From Thauera sp. JM12B12 (lineage in GTDB: Bacteria > Pseudomonadota > Gammaproteobacteria > Burkholderiales > Rhodocyclaceae), in assembly GCF_039614725.1 (NCBI RefSeq), contig NZ_CP154859.1:620001-684000 (forward strand): a stretch of 64,000 nucleotides of DNA, written 5' to 3'. Numbering within the stretch: the first letter of the stretch is position 1; every line of letters begins with the position of its first letter. Shown piece after piece: positions 19,183-30,184 of the stretch. A program made the position numbers and the translations under genes. A model generated the notes under the pieces. That model was not told where the DNA came from. It did no database searches and worked only from the letters and a program-made list of their open reading frames with translations.

Positions 19183-20139
19183 TCAGCGCCGCGCCTGGCG
19201 GCGGAAGGGGTAGTAGAAGGCGCGCGGGCCGGCCTCGCCGAGCCAGGCGGGGGCGACCGCCTCGAGCGCGGTGGGGGGCATGCCGAAGGGCAGGGGCGTG
19301 CCGCTGGCGACATTGTCCACGCGCATCGAGCGCACGTTGTCACGGCTCATCAGGGGCTGCGGGGCAAGCTCCATCAGGCGGGCCTGCAGCATGCCGATGC
19401 CCTCGGGCAGGGCGATCACCGGGCGCGGCTTGCCGACCAGGGACGAGACGTACTCCACGAGCTGGCGCAGCGTGTAGACCGTGGGGCCGGCAAGCTCGAA
19501 GGTCTGACCGGCCGCCTCGCTGCGGATCAGGCTCTGCCACGCCGCCTCGGCGACGTCTTCCACATACACCGGCTGAAAACGGCAGCTGGCGCCGGCGAGC
19601 GGCAGCACCGGGAACAGGCGCGCGAGGTCGGCGAACAGATTCAGGAAGCTGTCCCCGCGACCGAAGACGACCGAGGGGCGCAGGATGGTCCAGTCGATCT
19701 CCGGGCCGGCGGCGCGGATCGCGACCTCGCCGGCGGCCTTGGAGCGCTGATATTCGGAGGGGGCGTCGGCACCGGCGCCGAGGGCGCTGATGTGCACCAG
19801 GCGCGCCACGCCGGCCGTCCGGCAGGCGGCGACGATCTTCTGCGGCAGCTCGACGTGGGCGCGGGCGAAGTCCGGACCGAAGGGCGAACCCGGGCGCGAG
19901 TGCAGCACGCCGACGGTGTTGATGACCGCGTCCGCGTCCTCGAACAGCCGGGTGAGCGCCGACGGATCATGCACGTCGGTCTCCACGACGTCGACGTTCG
20001 GGAGCAGCAGCACGTGGCCGGCGCGGCTGCGGCGGCGGGTCGGGATGAGCACCTTGACGCCTGCTTCGCACAGGCGGTTGGCGATGGCGCTGCCGATAAA
20101 GCCGGAGCCGCCGACGATGACGACGCGTTTCGGATTCAT
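19183..20139 (-). CDS. NDUFA9-like atypical short-chain dehydrogenase
   Basis: 318 residues. An N-terminal Rossmann motif VVIVGGSGFIGSAIANRL binds NAD(P)H; INTVGVLH, VHISALGA and SEYQRSKAAGE follow, with the YxxxK replaced by the atypical YQRSK arrangement. This matches the complex I NDUFA9 subunit / extended SDR family, whose bacterial members act on sugars or have unknown substrates. It is first of the probable four-gene run leading into the GST and cca genes, 30 bp upstream of the GST. Confidence 0.82.
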   Translation of the reverse strand: MNPKRVVIVGGSGFIGSAIANRLCEAGVKVLIPTRRRSRAGHVLLLPNVDVVETDVHDPSALTRLFEDADAVINTVGVLHSRPGSPFGPDFARAHVELPQKIVAACRTAGVARLVHISALGAGADAPSEYQRSKAAGEVAIRAAGPEIDWTILRPSVVFGRGDSFLNLFADLARLFPVLPLAGASCRFQPVYVEDVAEAAWQSLIRSEAAGQTFELAGPTVYTLRQLVEYVSSLVGKPRPVIALPEGIGMLQARLMELAPQPLMSRDNVRSMRVDNVASGTPLPFGMPPTALEAVAPAWLGEAGPRAFYYPFRRQARR

Positions 20140-20193
20140 GTATGGACTCTTGGCGGGTGATTGATGGTTTTGTGAAGCGTCCAGCCCGTGAGC

Positions 20194-22134
20194 TTACTCG
20201 CTGGCAGGCGTCGGCGCGATCGTGCCGAGCCGCGCCTTGAGCGACTGCGGCCGCTTTTCCAGCATCGCCGAGTAGATGACCGCGTTGGCGAGCACCTTCT
20301 TGACGTAGTCGCGGGTTTCGTCGAAAGGGATGGTCTCGGTGTAGATCGCCCCTTCGAGCGGCTGCAGGTCGCGCCAGCGCTTGGCGCGTCCGGGTCCGGC
20401 GTTGTAGCCGGCGCTTGCCAGCACCGGGTGCGCGTCGAGGTCTTCCATAATGATGCGCATGTAGCTGGTGCCGAGCAGCACGTTGGTATCGGGGTCGTTC
20501 AGCAGGCCGTCGTGGTAGCCGGACAGGCCGATCCTGTTGGCCACCCACTTGCCGGTGGCCGGCATCACCTGCATCAGGCCGCGCGCGCCCACGCTCGAAC
20601 GCGCGGGGATCACGAAGCGGCTCTCCTGACGCATCAGGCCATACACCCAGCCCAGGTCCAGCCCTTGCGCGCGCACCTGGGGTTCGATGCGATCGCGGTA
20701 GGGGGTCAGGAAGCGCAGCTCGAAGTTGCTGCGCGGGTTGGCGAGCTCGGCCGTATTGATGGCGCGGTCGTAGAGCTCGTGGCGCAGCGCGAGGTGGGCG
20801 GCACCGATGCGGAACTGTTCGTCGCGCTCGCGTACGCCCCACACCCATTCGCGCAGCGCCTCGGTGCGCAGGTCGAGCTGGTAGAGCGCGAGCGCACGGC
20901 GCAGGCTGGGATCGCGCTCGGCTTCGTCGAGCTTGGCGCGCGGCAGCGGCGGGGTGGCCGGCGGCGGCATGAAGGGCTGGCCGAGCTCCTCGGCGGCGAG
21001 CATGCCGTAGAAATGCGCCTCGCCGGCGATGCGCACGAACAGGGAATCGGCGGCGTCGCGATTGCCGGCGGCGGCATCGGCGCGGCCAAGCCAGTAGATC
21101 CACTCCGGCTGCTCGCGCTCGTCGGCGGGCAGGGCCGCGATCGCGTTGCGCACCTCGCGCCAGTCCCGTGCGCGCAGTGCCGCGCGCACCCGCCAGGCGC
21201 GCTGCTGCGCGGTCATCTCGATGTCGCCGGCGGCCGCATAGAGGGCGCCCGCCTCGGGCAGGCGGTCGATGGCCGCATGCATCGCCATCACCAGATTGGC
21301 GTAGCTGCGCTCGTCGGCAGTCAGGCGGTCCTGGATGCGCAGCAGGCGCAGGCGCGCAGCCGGGATGTCCTCGCGTGCGAGGCGGGCCAGGGCGACGAGG
21401 GCGAGCTCGCGGCCGGCGCGGGTCACGGCGAAATTGGGCGGCAGGCGGTCGAGCCAGGGGGCCGGGGAGCGGATCGCCTGATCGAGATCGGCCTGGCTGG
21501 GCGCGCTCCCCGCCGGGAGCATGGACAGGCTGGCGAGCGCGGCGGCGGGGCTGCGCGTATCGACCTGACGGCGGATGCGCTGCCACACCTGGTCCTCGCT
21601 GACCTGCCCGCTGCTCACCGCGCTGCGCAGTGCGAGGTCGCAGGCGGCGTGGGCCTCGGTGAGGCCGGCCCACTGTTGGGCGACCTCGTCGAGCGCGCTG
21701 CGGTCGCCGCTGAGGATGCGCGCCGTCCACGCGGAGCAGCGCAGCTCGCCGTCGGGGTTCCGCAGGGCGGGGTAGAGGCGCAGGAAACCGGGCCAGTCGC
21801 CATCCTCGGCCATGCGGCGCAGCCAGTCGGCGCGCAGGCGCTCGGCGAGATTGCTGCCGGCTTCCTCGGCAAGAAAGGCTTCGAGCGCGGCGACCGGAAC
21901 GGGCTCGGGGCGGGCGAGCAGGTTGACGAGCAGCCAGTAGCGCGGATACGGATCGAGAACGTGGTCCTCGCGCACCGCGGCGAGGCGCTCGAGCGTGGCG
22001 CGGTCGCCCTTGCGCAGGGCCTCGCGGGCGGTGACGATACGGTCGGCGCCGGTTTCGCTGCCGAGCTGTGCGGATACGCCCGCGGGAAGCAGTAATGTTG
22101 CAGCGAACAATGCTGCCCCGAATGCCTTTCTCAT
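20194..22134 (-). CDS. slt: Soluble lytic murein transglycosylase (Slt70-like)
   Basis: 646 residues from ATG 22134, placed after a GGAG at good distance; ATG 22152 would add six residues. A signal peptide (about 1-22) precedes a long alpha-superhelical U domain made of TPR-like pairs (about 25-440). The C-terminal GH23 domain has MRQESRF with the catalytic Glu, SVGARGLMQVMPATGKWVA, and SAGYNAGPGRAKRW. It cleaves peptidoglycan to anhydromuropeptides in the periplasm. The length matches Slt70 (645). It is divergent from the formyl-THF cyclo-ligase gene by 42 bp. Confidence 0.93.
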   Translation of the reverse strand: MRKAFGAALFAATLLLPAGVSAQLGSETGADRIVTAREALRKGDRATLERLAAVREDHVLDPYPRYWLLVNLLARPEPVPVAALEAFLAEEAGSNLAERLRADWLRRMAEDGDWPGFLRLYPALRNPDGELRCSAWTARILSGDRSALDEVAQQWAGLTEAHAACDLALRSAVSSGQVSEDQVWQRIRRQVDTRSPAAALASLSMLPAGSAPSQADLDQAIRSPAPWLDRLPPNFAVTRAGRELALVALARLAREDIPAARLRLLRIQDRLTADERSYANLVMAMHAAIDRLPEAGALYAAAGDIEMTAQQRAWRVRAALRARDWREVRNAIAALPADEREQPEWIYWLGRADAAAGNRDAADSLFVRIAGEAHFYGMLAAEELGQPFMPPPATPPLPRAKLDEAERDPSLRRALALYQLDLRTEALREWVWGVRERDEQFRIGAAHLALRHELYDRAINTAELANPRSNFELRFLTPYRDRIEPQVRAQGLDLGWVYGLMRQESRFVIPARSSVGARGLMQVMPATGKWVANRIGLSGYHDGLLNDPDTNVLLGTSYMRIIMEDLDAHPVLASAGYNAGPGRAKRWRDLQPLEGAIYTETIPFDETRDYVKKVLANAVIYSAMLEKRPQSLKARLGTIAPTPASE

Positions 22135-22176
22135 GCCTGATGACGCCTCCATTGCGGGCCTACCATACCACAAGCC

Positions 22177-22770
22177 ATGACCGCATTTTCCCCACCCGAG
22201 CCCGACTATGCTGCAAAGCGCAAACAACTCCGCGAGCACGCCCTCAAGCTTCGCCAGGCCGTCCCTGCCCAGCGTCGCGAGGCGCTGACCGAGCGCCTCG
22301 TCGCGCATCTCGACGGTCTCGTCGAGACGCTCGCACCGCGCTCGATCGGGTTCTGCTGGCCCTATCGCGCCGAGCCGGACCTGCGCGCATGGGTGGCGGA
22401 CTGGCTCGCTGCCGACGGCGGGCGCGTGGCTGCCCTGCCGGTCGTCTTGGAGCGACACGCGCCGATGGTGTTCCGGCGCTGGCGGCCCGGCGTGCCGATG
22501 CCGCTCGACCGCCACGGCATCCCGCATCCGGCCGAAGGCGAGCCGGTCAGTCCCGAGGTGCTGCTGATCCCGCTCAACGCCTTCGATCCGCGCGGCTATC
22601 GCATCGGCTATGGCGGTGGCTACTTCGACCGCACGCTGGCGTGCATGCAGACGATCGCGGTGGGGGTGGGCTTCGAGATCGGGCGGGTGCCGGACACCCA
22701 CCCGCAGCGGTACGACCGCCCGATGCAGTGGGTGGTCACGGAAGCCGGCGTGATGCAGCCGCGCGCGTGA
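22177..22770 (+). CDS. 5-formyltetrahydrofolate cyclo-ligase
   Basis: 197 residues. It converts 5-formyl-THF to 5,10-methenyl-THF with ATP. Diagnostic motifs are KRKQLREHALKLR at the N-terminus, the central PLNAFDPRGYRIGYGGGYFDRTL loop, and the C-terminal QWVVTEAGV. This is the ygfA/fau family. No 6S RNA (ssrS), which often precedes ygfA elsewhere, is visible: the 42-bp upstream gap is too small. It converges with ilvA 18 bp away. Confidence 0.92.
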   Translation: MTAFSPPEPDYAAKRKQLREHALKLRQAVPAQRREALTERLVAHLDGLVETLAPRSIGFCWPYRAEPDLRAWVADWLAADGGRVAALPVVLERHAPMVFRRWRPGVPMPLDRHGIPHPAEGEPVSPEVLLIPLNAFDPRGYRIGYGGGYFDRTLACMQTIAVGVGFEIGRVPDTHPQRYDRPMQWVVTEAGVMQPRA

Positions 22771-22788
22771 CTGCGCGCCACGCGTGAA

Positions 22789-24312
22789 TCAGCTGCCGGA
22801 CAGGAACAGGCGATAGGCGGGGTTGTCGCCCTCGGCGACGTATTCGTAGCCGAGGCGCTGCAGGAAATCGTCGAATGCCACCTTGTCAGCGGGCGGTACC
22901 TGCATGCCCACCAGCACGCGGCCGAAGTCCGAACCGTGGTTGCGGTAATGGAACAGCGAGATGTTCCAGTCCGAGCGCAGGTTGGAGAGGAAATTCATCA
23001 GCGCGCCGGGGCGCTCCGGGAACACGAAGCGATACACCACCTCGTTCTCCGCCTGCGGCGCGCGCCCGCCCACCATGTAGCGCACGTGGGTCTTGGCGAG
23101 CTCGTCGTCGGTGAGGTCGAGGGCGGGCAGTTCGTGGCGCTCGAGCATCTCGACCAGGCGGGCGACCTCGTTGCGGTTGTGGACGGTCACGCCGACGAAG
23201 ATGTGGGCCTGATGCGGGTCGGCGTAGCGGTAATTGAACTCGGTGATGTTGCGGTTGCCGAGTACGCTGATGAACTTCTTGAACGAGCCCGGCTTCTCCG
23301 GGATGGTGACCGCCAGCACGGCCTCGCGCTGCTCGCCGAGCTCGGCGCGCTCGGCGACGAAGCGCAGGCGGTCGAAGTTCATGTTCGCGCCCGAGGCCAC
23401 CGCCACCAGGTTCTTGTCGCGCAGCTTGTTGCGGCGCACGTACTCCTTGGCGCCGGCCACGGCGAGCGCGCCGGCGGGCTCGAGGATGGAGCGCGTGTCC
23501 TCGAACACGTCCTTGATCGCCGCACAGATGGCGTCGTTGTCGACCACGATCATCTCGTCGACATACTGCTGGCAGAGGCGGAAGGTTTCGGCGCCGACCT
23601 CCTTCACCGCCGCGCCGTCGGCGAAGATTCCCACCTGATCCAGGCTGACCCGCCGGCCCTGGGCGAGCGACTGGGTCATGGCGTCGGCGTCGACCGCCTC
23701 GACGCCGATGATCTTCGTCTCCGGTCGCAGGCGCTTGATGTAGGCCGCCACGCCCGCGATCAGCCCGCCGCCGCCGACGCAGCAGAACACGGCATGGATC
23801 GGCTTGGGATGCGCGCGCAGGATCTCCATGCCCACGGTGCCCTGGCCGGCGATCACGTCGGGGTCGTCGAAGGGGTGGACGAAGGTGAGCTTCTCGGCCT
23901 TCTCCAGCTCGAGCGCGTGGGCGTAGGCGTCCGAATAGGACTCGCCGGCGAGCACGACCTCGCCGCCGCGCGCCTTCACGGCGTCGATCTTGATTGCCGG
24001 CGTGGTGCTCGGCATCACGATCACCGCACGCACGCCCAGCTTGGCCGCCGACAGCGCCACACCCTGGGCGTGATTGCCGGCCGAGGCGCAGATCACGCCG
24101 CGCTTGAGCGCCTGGGGCGAGAGCTTGGCCATCTTGTTGTAGGCGCCGCGGATCTTGAAGCTGAACACCGGCTGCATGTCCTCGCGCTTGAGGAAGATGC
24201 GGTTGTGGGCACGGGCCGAGAGATTGGCCGCGAAGTCGAGCGGCGTCTCGATCGCGACGTCGTACACCTGTGCGTTGAGGATGCGTTCCAGGTAATCCGT
24301 GGGGGAGATCAT
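22789..24312 (-). CDS. ilvA: Threonine ammonia-lyase, biosynthetic
   Basis: 507 residues. It is the first step of isoleucine synthesis, turning L-threonine into 2-oxobutanoate. The PLP lysine is Lys53 in FSFKIRGAYNK; the phosphate loop GGGGLIAGV is intact. Two C-terminal ACT-like domains (about 325-400 and 420-505) give the length of the long, isoleucine-feedback-regulated form rather than the catabolic TdcB. It lies downstream of hprK, with a 102-bp gap that carries no recognisable terminator. Confidence 0.95.
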   Translation of the reverse strand: MISPTDYLERILNAQVYDVAIETPLDFAANLSARAHNRIFLKREDMQPVFSFKIRGAYNKMAKLSPQALKRGVICASAGNHAQGVALSAAKLGVRAVIVMPSTTPAIKIDAVKARGGEVVLAGESYSDAYAHALELEKAEKLTFVHPFDDPDVIAGQGTVGMEILRAHPKPIHAVFCCVGGGGLIAGVAAYIKRLRPETKIIGVEAVDADAMTQSLAQGRRVSLDQVGIFADGAAVKEVGAETFRLCQQYVDEMIVVDNDAICAAIKDVFEDTRSILEPAGALAVAGAKEYVRRNKLRDKNLVAVASGANMNFDRLRFVAERAELGEQREAVLAVTIPEKPGSFKKFISVLGNRNITEFNYRYADPHQAHIFVGVTVHNRNEVARLVEMLERHELPALDLTDDELAKTHVRYMVGGRAPQAENEVVYRFVFPERPGALMNFLSNLRSDWNISLFHYRNHGSDFGRVLVGMQVPPADKVAFDDFLQRLGYEYVAEGDNPAYRLFLSGS

Positions 24313-24414
24313 GGCCGGCCAGTGCGCTGCTGTAAAGCGGTCGACGGTAACAGCCGCGGCCGGCGAGCCGCAAGTGCGCTGCCGCTCGGTAACAGCCCCG
24401 CGGACGCGGCGCGT

Positions 24415-25362
24415 TCAGGCGGCGCTGTCGTCCTCGGCCTTGCGCAGCGCGCGCATCTGGCGCTCGATGAACTCCTGCGTGGAGTCGATGCCGCGCAGTT
24501 GCAGGATGGTCGACCGTACCGCGGCCTCGAGCAGGACCGCCAGGTTGCGTCCGGCGGCGACCGGCAGCACCACGCGCGCGATGCTCACGCCGAGGATGTC
24601 CTGCGTCTCCTGCTGCAGTGGCAGCCGGCAGGGATCGTCCGGGCCGGGCTGGCGGCGGTCCAGATGGCAGATCAGGCGCAGGCGCATCTTCCTCCTGCAT
24701 GCGGTCTCGCCGAAGATGGTGCGGATGTTGAGCAGGCCGAGGCCGCGCACCTCGATGAAGTCCTGCAGCATCTCGGGGCAGCGCCCTTCGAGCACGGTGG
24801 GGGCGACGCGCGAAAACTCCACGACGTCGTCGGCGACCAGTCCATGGCCGCGCGAGATGAGCTCCAGGCCGAGCTCGGACTTGCCTGCACCCGAGTCACC
24901 GGTTATCAGCACGCCGACGCCGAGCACGTCCATGAACACGCCGTGCAGGGACACCTTCTCGGCGAGTTCGCGCGACACGTACAGGCGCAGCTGGTCGATG
25001 ACGCTGGCCGAAGGGTGGCGGGCGGTGAACAGCGCCACGTCGTGCGCCTCGCAGATGCCGTGGATGATGTTTGGCACCTCGCAGCCATCGGCGACGATGA
25101 TCGCGGGCGGGCGGGCGGAGAGGATCTCGTTGAGGTGGCGTGCCACCTTCTCGTTGGACTGACGTTGCGCCCACGCCAGCTCTGCGGTGCCGAGCACCTG
25201 CAGGCGGGTGGGGTGAATCAGGTTGAGGTGGCCGACGAGGTCGGCCGGCCAGATGCGCTCCTCGCCGACCGACAGCCGCGCGTCGAGGCGGCCGCTGACG
25301 TGGCTGAGGCTCAGGCTGTCGCGGTGCGCCTCATACAGCCGCGCTACGCTGGTTTGCCGCAT
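24415..25362 (-). CDS. hprK: HPr kinase/phosphorylase
   Basis: 315 residues from ATG 25362, the normal HprK length. It phosphorylates and dephosphorylates a serine of HPr-type PTS proteins. The Walker A loop GDSGAGKS is at 155-162; the signature [17 protein letters not shown] follows, as does the C-terminal helix. The start lies 32 nt inside ptsN, a strong coupling overlap. No sugar PTS permease is nearby, in line with the regulatory PTS-Ntr role proposed for betaproteobacteria. An adapter rapZ, often next in the cluster, is absent; ilvA follows instead. Confidence 0.95.
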   Translation of the reverse strand: MRQTSVARLYEAHRDSLSLSHVSGRLDARLSVGEERIWPADLVGHLNLIHPTRLQVLGTAELAWAQRQSNEKVARHLNEILSARPPAIIVADGCEVPNIIHGICEAHDVALFTARHPSASVIDQLRLYVSRELAEKVSLHGVFMDVLGVGVLITGDSGAGKSELGLELISRGHGLVADDVVEFSRVAPTVLEGRCPEMLQDFIEVRGLGLLNIRTIFGETACRRKMRLRLICHLDRRQPGPDDPCRLPLQQETQDILGVSIARVVLPVAAGRNLAVLLEAAVRSTILQLRGIDSTQEFIERQMRALRKAEDDSAA

Positions 25363-25816
25363 CGGCGTCCCACTTGAGGAACATCTGGTGGATGTGGGCG
25401 CTGTCGGGTGCGCTCTGCAGGGCTTCGCGGAACTCGCGATCACTGAACATCTGTGCCAGCTCCGACAGGAGCTGCAGATGCGTCTCGTTGGCCTGCTCGG
25501 GGACGAGGAGTACGAAGAGCATGCTCACCGGCCGCCCGTCGGGGGCGTCGAACTGCACCGGGGTCGCCAGGCGCAGGAACGCACCGGCGGCCTCCTTCAG
25601 GCCCTTGATCCGCCCGTGCGGGATCGCGATGCCCTGGCCCAGACCGGTCGAGCCAAGCCGCTCGCGGGTGAACAGGCTGTCGAACACGGTGCTGCGGGCG
25701 ATGCCCTGGTTGTTCTCGAACAGCAGGCCAGCCTGCTCGAAGACGCGCTTCTTGCTGCTCGCGTCGAGATCGACCACCACATTGGACAGTGGCAGGAGTT
25801 GGGATATGAGGCTCAT
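25331..25816 (-). CDS. ptsN: PTS IIA-Ntr regulatory protein
   Basis: 161 residues of the EIIA-fructose/mannitol fold. The phosphorylated histidine is His67 in [11 protein letters not shown]. It takes phosphate from NPr/HPr and regulates potassium transport and nitrogen/carbon balance instead of moving sugar. It sits in the classic rpoN cluster, 139 bp after hpf and overlapping hprK by 32 nt. Confidence 0.94.
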   Translation of the reverse strand: MSLISQLLPLSNVVVDLDASSKKRVFEQAGLLFENNQGIARSTVFDSLFTRERLGSTGLGQGIAIPHGRIKGLKEAAGAFLRLATPVQFDAPDGRPVSMLFVLLVPEQANETHLQLLSELAQMFSDREFREALQSAPDSAHIHQMFLKWDADAANQRSAAV

Positions 25817-25955
25817 TCGCAGGTTGGCTCGCGCAACGCCCGGGATTTCGGGACTGCCGCGCAGGGCGGGCAGACGGTCCGGGGCGAGTGGAGATCGCGT
25901 CGTGAAAACGCGCGCATTATAACCACACCCCGGACGTGGGGCTGCAACGCAGGCG

Positions 25956-26279
25956 TCAGGCTTCGGGGGTCTGGTGCTTCAGCGTCTCGTGGTTGTGGTC
26001 GGACTGCTTCTGCTTGTACTTCTGCACCTGGCGGTCGAGCTTGTCCGTCATCGCGTCGATGGCGGCATAGAGATCGGCGTCGTCGCTCTCGACGAAGAGG
26101 TCCTTGCCGCGCACGTGGAGGGTGACTTCGGCCTTCTGCTTGAGCTTCTCGACCGAGAGGATCACGGAGACGCTGGTGACGTTGTCGAAGTGACGAATGA
26201 CGCGGTCGAGCTTGGTGGTCACGTAGTCGCGGATGGCGGGGGTGACTTCCACGTGGCGCCCGGTGATGTTGAGATTCAT
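25956..26279 (-). CDS. hpf: Ribosome hibernation promoting factor, short form
   Basis: 107 residues. It binds the ribosomal 30S decoding centre in stationary phase and promotes 100S dimers. The N-terminus MNLNITGRHVEVTPAIRDYV and the basic KLDRVIRHFDN helix are typical, and the length matches the short (HPF/YfiA) class lacking the dimerisation C-terminal domain. It lies 17 bp downstream of rpoN, the conserved gene order in proteobacteria. Confidence 0.94.
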   Translation of the reverse strand: MNLNITGRHVEVTPAIRDYVTTKLDRVIRHFDNVTSVSVILSVEKLKQKAEVTLHVRGKDLFVESDDADLYAAIDAMTDKLDRQVQKYKQKQSDHNHETLKHQTPEA

Positions 26280-26296
26280 GGTAACTCCTGTTGTTG

Positions 26297-27754
26297 TCAG
26301 ATGGATTTGCGCAGACTGACCGGCGGGATATTGAGGGACTCGCGGTATTTGGCGATCGTCCGCCGCGCGACCACGATACCCTGCTGGCCCAAAACTTCCG
26401 CAATCTTGGCGTCGGACAGCGGCTTCTTGCTGTCTTCGGCATCCACCAGCTGGCGGATCAGCGCCCGAATCGCCGTCGAGGATGCAGCTCCACCGGTGTC
26501 GGTGGCGACATGACTGCCGAAGAAATACTTGAGTTCGAACACGCCACGCGGGGTCGCCATGTACTTCTGCGTGGTGACGCGCGAGACGGTGGATTCATGC
26601 AGCTCGAGCTGGTCCGCGATCTCCCGGAGGGTGAGTGGCCGCATCGCCACGTCCCCATGATCGAAGAACTGCCGTTGCTGGTCAACGATGGCCTGGGATA
26701 CGCGCAGGATGGTGTCGAAACGCTGCTGCACGTTCTTGATCAGCCAGCGTGCCTCCTGCAGCTGGCCGCCGAGTCCGCCGCCCTGGCCGCGGTTCTGCTG
26801 CAGCAGGCTGGCGTACAGGCGGTTGATGCGCAGGCGCGGCATGGCGTCGTGGTTGAGCGTGACCGTCCACCGCCCGCGCAGCTTGCGCACGACGACGTCG
26901 GGCAGCACGTAGCGCGTCTCGGTGTTCGAGTAGCGCGAGCCGGGGTGGGGGTCGAGGCTGCAGATCAGCGCCTGCGCGGCACGCAGGGCGTCGTCGTCGC
27001 AGCCGGTGAGCTTCTTGATGCGGGCGAAGTTGCGGTCGGCGAGAAGCTCGAGGTGCCGCGTGGCGATGTCGAGGGCGAGCGCGCGGATCGGCGAGTCGGG
27101 CAGCGTGCGCAGCTGCAGCGCCAGGCATTCCTGCGGGCTGCGGGCGCCGATGCCGGCGGGCTCGAGGTTGTGCACGTGGTGGAGGGCGATGGTGAGCTCG
27201 TCGAGATCGACCTCGGACTCGGGCGGCAGCAGTTGGAGCAGGTCCTCGAGCGGCTGGTGCAGGTAGCCGTCGTCATCGAGTGCCTCGATCAGGAAGCGCA
27301 CCAGGGCGCGGTCGCGGTCGCTGAGCGGCGACAGCGCCACCTGCTGGTCGAGGTGTTCGCGCAGGGATGTGCTCGCGGCCTGCAGATCCTGGTAGTCGAC
27401 ATCGTCGTCGTCGCTCTCGCTGCGGCTGGATGCGCCGGTGCCGACGTTGGACCAGTCGATGCCTTCGTCCTCGCTGCTGCCCTCGCCGCCCTCGCGCGAC
27501 GCGCTGTCGGCCGGGGGCGATTCGGCGGCGCTCTCGCTGCTCGACTCGCGTTCGGACGAGGGTGTGGGGGGCGGGCTCGGAGCGAAGTCCGCGCCGTCGC
27601 CGTCCTCGCGTTCGAGCATCGGGTTCTCGAGCAGGATGCGCTCGATCTCCTGGTTGAGCTCGATCGTCGACAGCTGCAGCAGCTTGATCGACTGCTGCAG
27701 CTGCGGGGTCAGCGTGAGGTGCTGGGAGAGCTTGAGCTGGAGACTGGGCTTCAT
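26297..27754 (-). CDS. rpoN: RNA polymerase sigma-54 factor
   Basis: 485 residues. Region I is Gln/Leu-rich (LTLTPQLQQSIKLLQLS), an acidic, Ser/Glu-rich region II lies at about 50-125, and region III ends in the RpoN box ARRTIAKYRE near the C-terminus. It directs transcription from GG/GC (-24/-12) promoters and needs an AAA+ activator. A sigma-54-like promoter with a close match occurs in this window at 56619-56634, before the PEP-CTERM gene. It is 22 bp after lptB. Confidence 0.96.
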   Translation of the reverse strand: MKPSLQLKLSQHLTLTPQLQQSIKLLQLSTIELNQEIERILLENPMLEREDGDGADFAPSPPPTPSSERESSSESAAESPPADSASREGGEGSSEDEGIDWSNVGTGASSRSESDDDDVDYQDLQAASTSLREHLDQQVALSPLSDRDRALVRFLIEALDDDGYLHQPLEDLLQLLPPESEVDLDELTIALHHVHNLEPAGIGARSPQECLALQLRTLPDSPIRALALDIATRHLELLADRNFARIKKLTGCDDDALRAAQALICSLDPHPGSRYSNTETRYVLPDVVVRKLRGRWTVTLNHDAMPRLRINRLYASLLQQNRGQGGGLGGQLQEARWLIKNVQQRFDTILRVSQAIVDQQRQFFDHGDVAMRPLTLREIADQLELHESTVSRVTTQKYMATPRGVFELKYFFGSHVATDTGGAASSTAIRALIRQLVDAEDSKKPLSDAKIAEVLGQQGIVVARRTIAKYRESLNIPPVSLRKSI

Positions 27755-27776
27755 CGCGTCGGTCCGCTGCGTGCGC

Positions 27777-28499
27777 TCACAGGCGGAAGTGCTCGCCGAG
27801 ATAGACCTGGCGCACGCGCTCGTTGTCGATGATCTCGGTGGGCTGGCCGCTGGCGAGCACGCGGCCTTCGCTGATGATGTAGGCGCGATCGCAGATGCCG
27901 AGCGTCTCGCGCACGTTGTGGTCGGTGATCAGCACGCCGATGCCGCGCTCCTTGAGGAAGCGGATGATCTTCTGGATGTCGATCACCGCGATCGGATCCA
28001 CGCCGGCGAAGGGCTCGTCGAGCAGGATCAGGCGCGGGTCGGTGGCCAGCGCGCGCGCGATCTCGCAGCGCCGGCGTTCACCGCCGGAGAGCGAGATCGC
28101 GGTGTTGTTGCGCAGGTGGTGGATGCCGAGTTCGTGCAGCAGTTCGTCGAGGCGCTCGCCCACCTGGCGCTTCTCCAGGTTCTGCAGCTCGAGCACGGCC
28201 TGGATGTTCTCGGCCACCGTCAGCTTGCGGAACACGCTCATTTCCTGCGGCAGGTAGGACAGGCCGAGTCGCGCGCGAGCGTGGATCGGCAGGTGGGTGA
28301 GGTCCTTGCCGTCGAGGGTGATCTGGCCGCCGTCGGCGCGCACCAGGCCGACGATCATGTAGAAGCAGGTGGTCTTGCCGGCACCGTTGGGACCGAGCAG
28401 GCCGACCACCTCGCCGGAGCCGACCTCGAAGCCGACGTCGTGCACGACGGTGCGCGCCTTGTAGCGCTTTTGCAGGCCGGCGACCTTAAGCAGACTCAT
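27777..28499 (-). CDS. lptB: LPS export ABC transporter ATPase
   Basis: 240 residues. The ATPase drives LptFG extraction of lipopolysaccharide from the inner membrane. Walker A is GPNGAGKTT (36-44), the signature [15 protein letters not shown], and Walker [13 protein letters not shown]. In most proteobacteria lptC-lptA precede it; here recX does, so the usual kdsC-lptC-lptA part of the cluster has been moved elsewhere. Its start overlaps the recX stop by 14 nt. Confidence 0.95.
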   Translation of the reverse strand: MSLLKVAGLQKRYKARTVVHDVGFEVGSGEVVGLLGPNGAGKTTCFYMIVGLVRADGGQITLDGKDLTHLPIHARARLGLSYLPQEMSVFRKLTVAENIQAVLELQNLEKRQVGERLDELLHELGIHHLRNNTAISLSGGERRRCEIARALATDPRLILLDEPFAGVDPIAVIDIQKIIRFLKERGIGVLITDHNVRETLGICDRAYIISEGRVLASGQPTEIIDNERVRQVYLGEHFRL

Positions 28500-28935
28500 C
28501 GTAGGGCTCTTTCAGCAGCTTGCGGATCAGGTCGGGCGCGAAGCCGCGGGTTTGCAGGAAGCGCGCCTGGCGAGCCCATTCGCGGGCGTCGGCGGGCGGT
28601 TCGGTGAAGCGGCTGCGCAACACGGTGCGGGCACGCTCCGCTTCCGATTCTACGCACTCGCCAGCGAGCGCCGCGTCGATCAGGTCACGCTCGATGCCGC
28701 GCCGGGCGAGCTCGCTGCGCAGCCGGCTGGTGCCGAAGCGCGCCGCCTTGCCGCGCACGAAGGCCTCGGCATAGCGGCTGTCGGACTGCAGGCCGAGTTC
28801 GCCCATGCGTTCGATGACCGCCTCTATCTCGTCGGCGTCGCCATGGGCGGCGAGCTTCCTCGCCAGCTCGGCCCGCGAGTGGTCACGCCGGGCGAGGTGG
28901 CGGAGGGCGCGTTCGCGCAGGCTGGGCTCGCCCAT
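28486..28935 (-). CDS. recX: RecA regulator RecX
   Basis: 149 residues from ATG 28935 ([24 protein letters not shown]). The three-helix repeats of RecX are visible, including [35 protein letters not shown]. RecX binds RecA filaments and moderates recombinase and coprotease activity. It lies 16 bp after recA and overlaps lptB by 14 nt, so SOS-induced transcription from recA could continue into lptB and the rpoN operon. Confidence 0.93.
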   Translation of the reverse strand: MGEPSLRERALRHLARRDHSRAELARKLAAHGDADEIEAVIERMGELGLQSDSRYAEAFVRGKAARFGTSRLRSELARRGIERDLIDAALAGECVESEAERARTVLRSRFTEPPADAREWARQARFLQTRGFAPDLIRKLLKEPYDESA

Positions 28936-28951
28936 GCTCGACGCGCGGCAG

Positions 28952-29989
<1,038 letters not shown>

Positions 29990-30075
29990 GGAAATGCGTC
30001 CTGTAAGTTGAGCCGATTATGGCACAAAGATTGCAGGCGTGCGGGCCTGCCTCGTGCATGGCGCCAGTCTAAGGC

Positions 30076-30091
30076 CTGTATGAAAGAACAG
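30076..30091 (-). promoter_or_regulatory. LexA (SOS) box upstream of recA
   Basis: CTGTATGAAAGAACAG matches the CTGT-N8-ACAG LexA operator of beta- and gammaproteobacteria exactly at both half-sites. It is centred about 95 nt upstream of the recA start, where a promoter would be expected, so recA is very likely SOS-regulated. Confidence 0.88.
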
Positions 30092-30184
30092 GCAAAGATT
30101 TTTCGCGCCGCGCTTCCGCGGGCGCGCGCCAGTGCCGCGTGGTTATGCCAAAAGAATAGCTGCCGCGCAAGCGCGGGAGCGCCG

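Noticed and set aside
22135..22176. 6S RNA upstream of the 5-formyl-THF cyclo-ligase gene
   Set aside because: Only 42 bp separate the gene from divergent slt, too short for 6S RNA.
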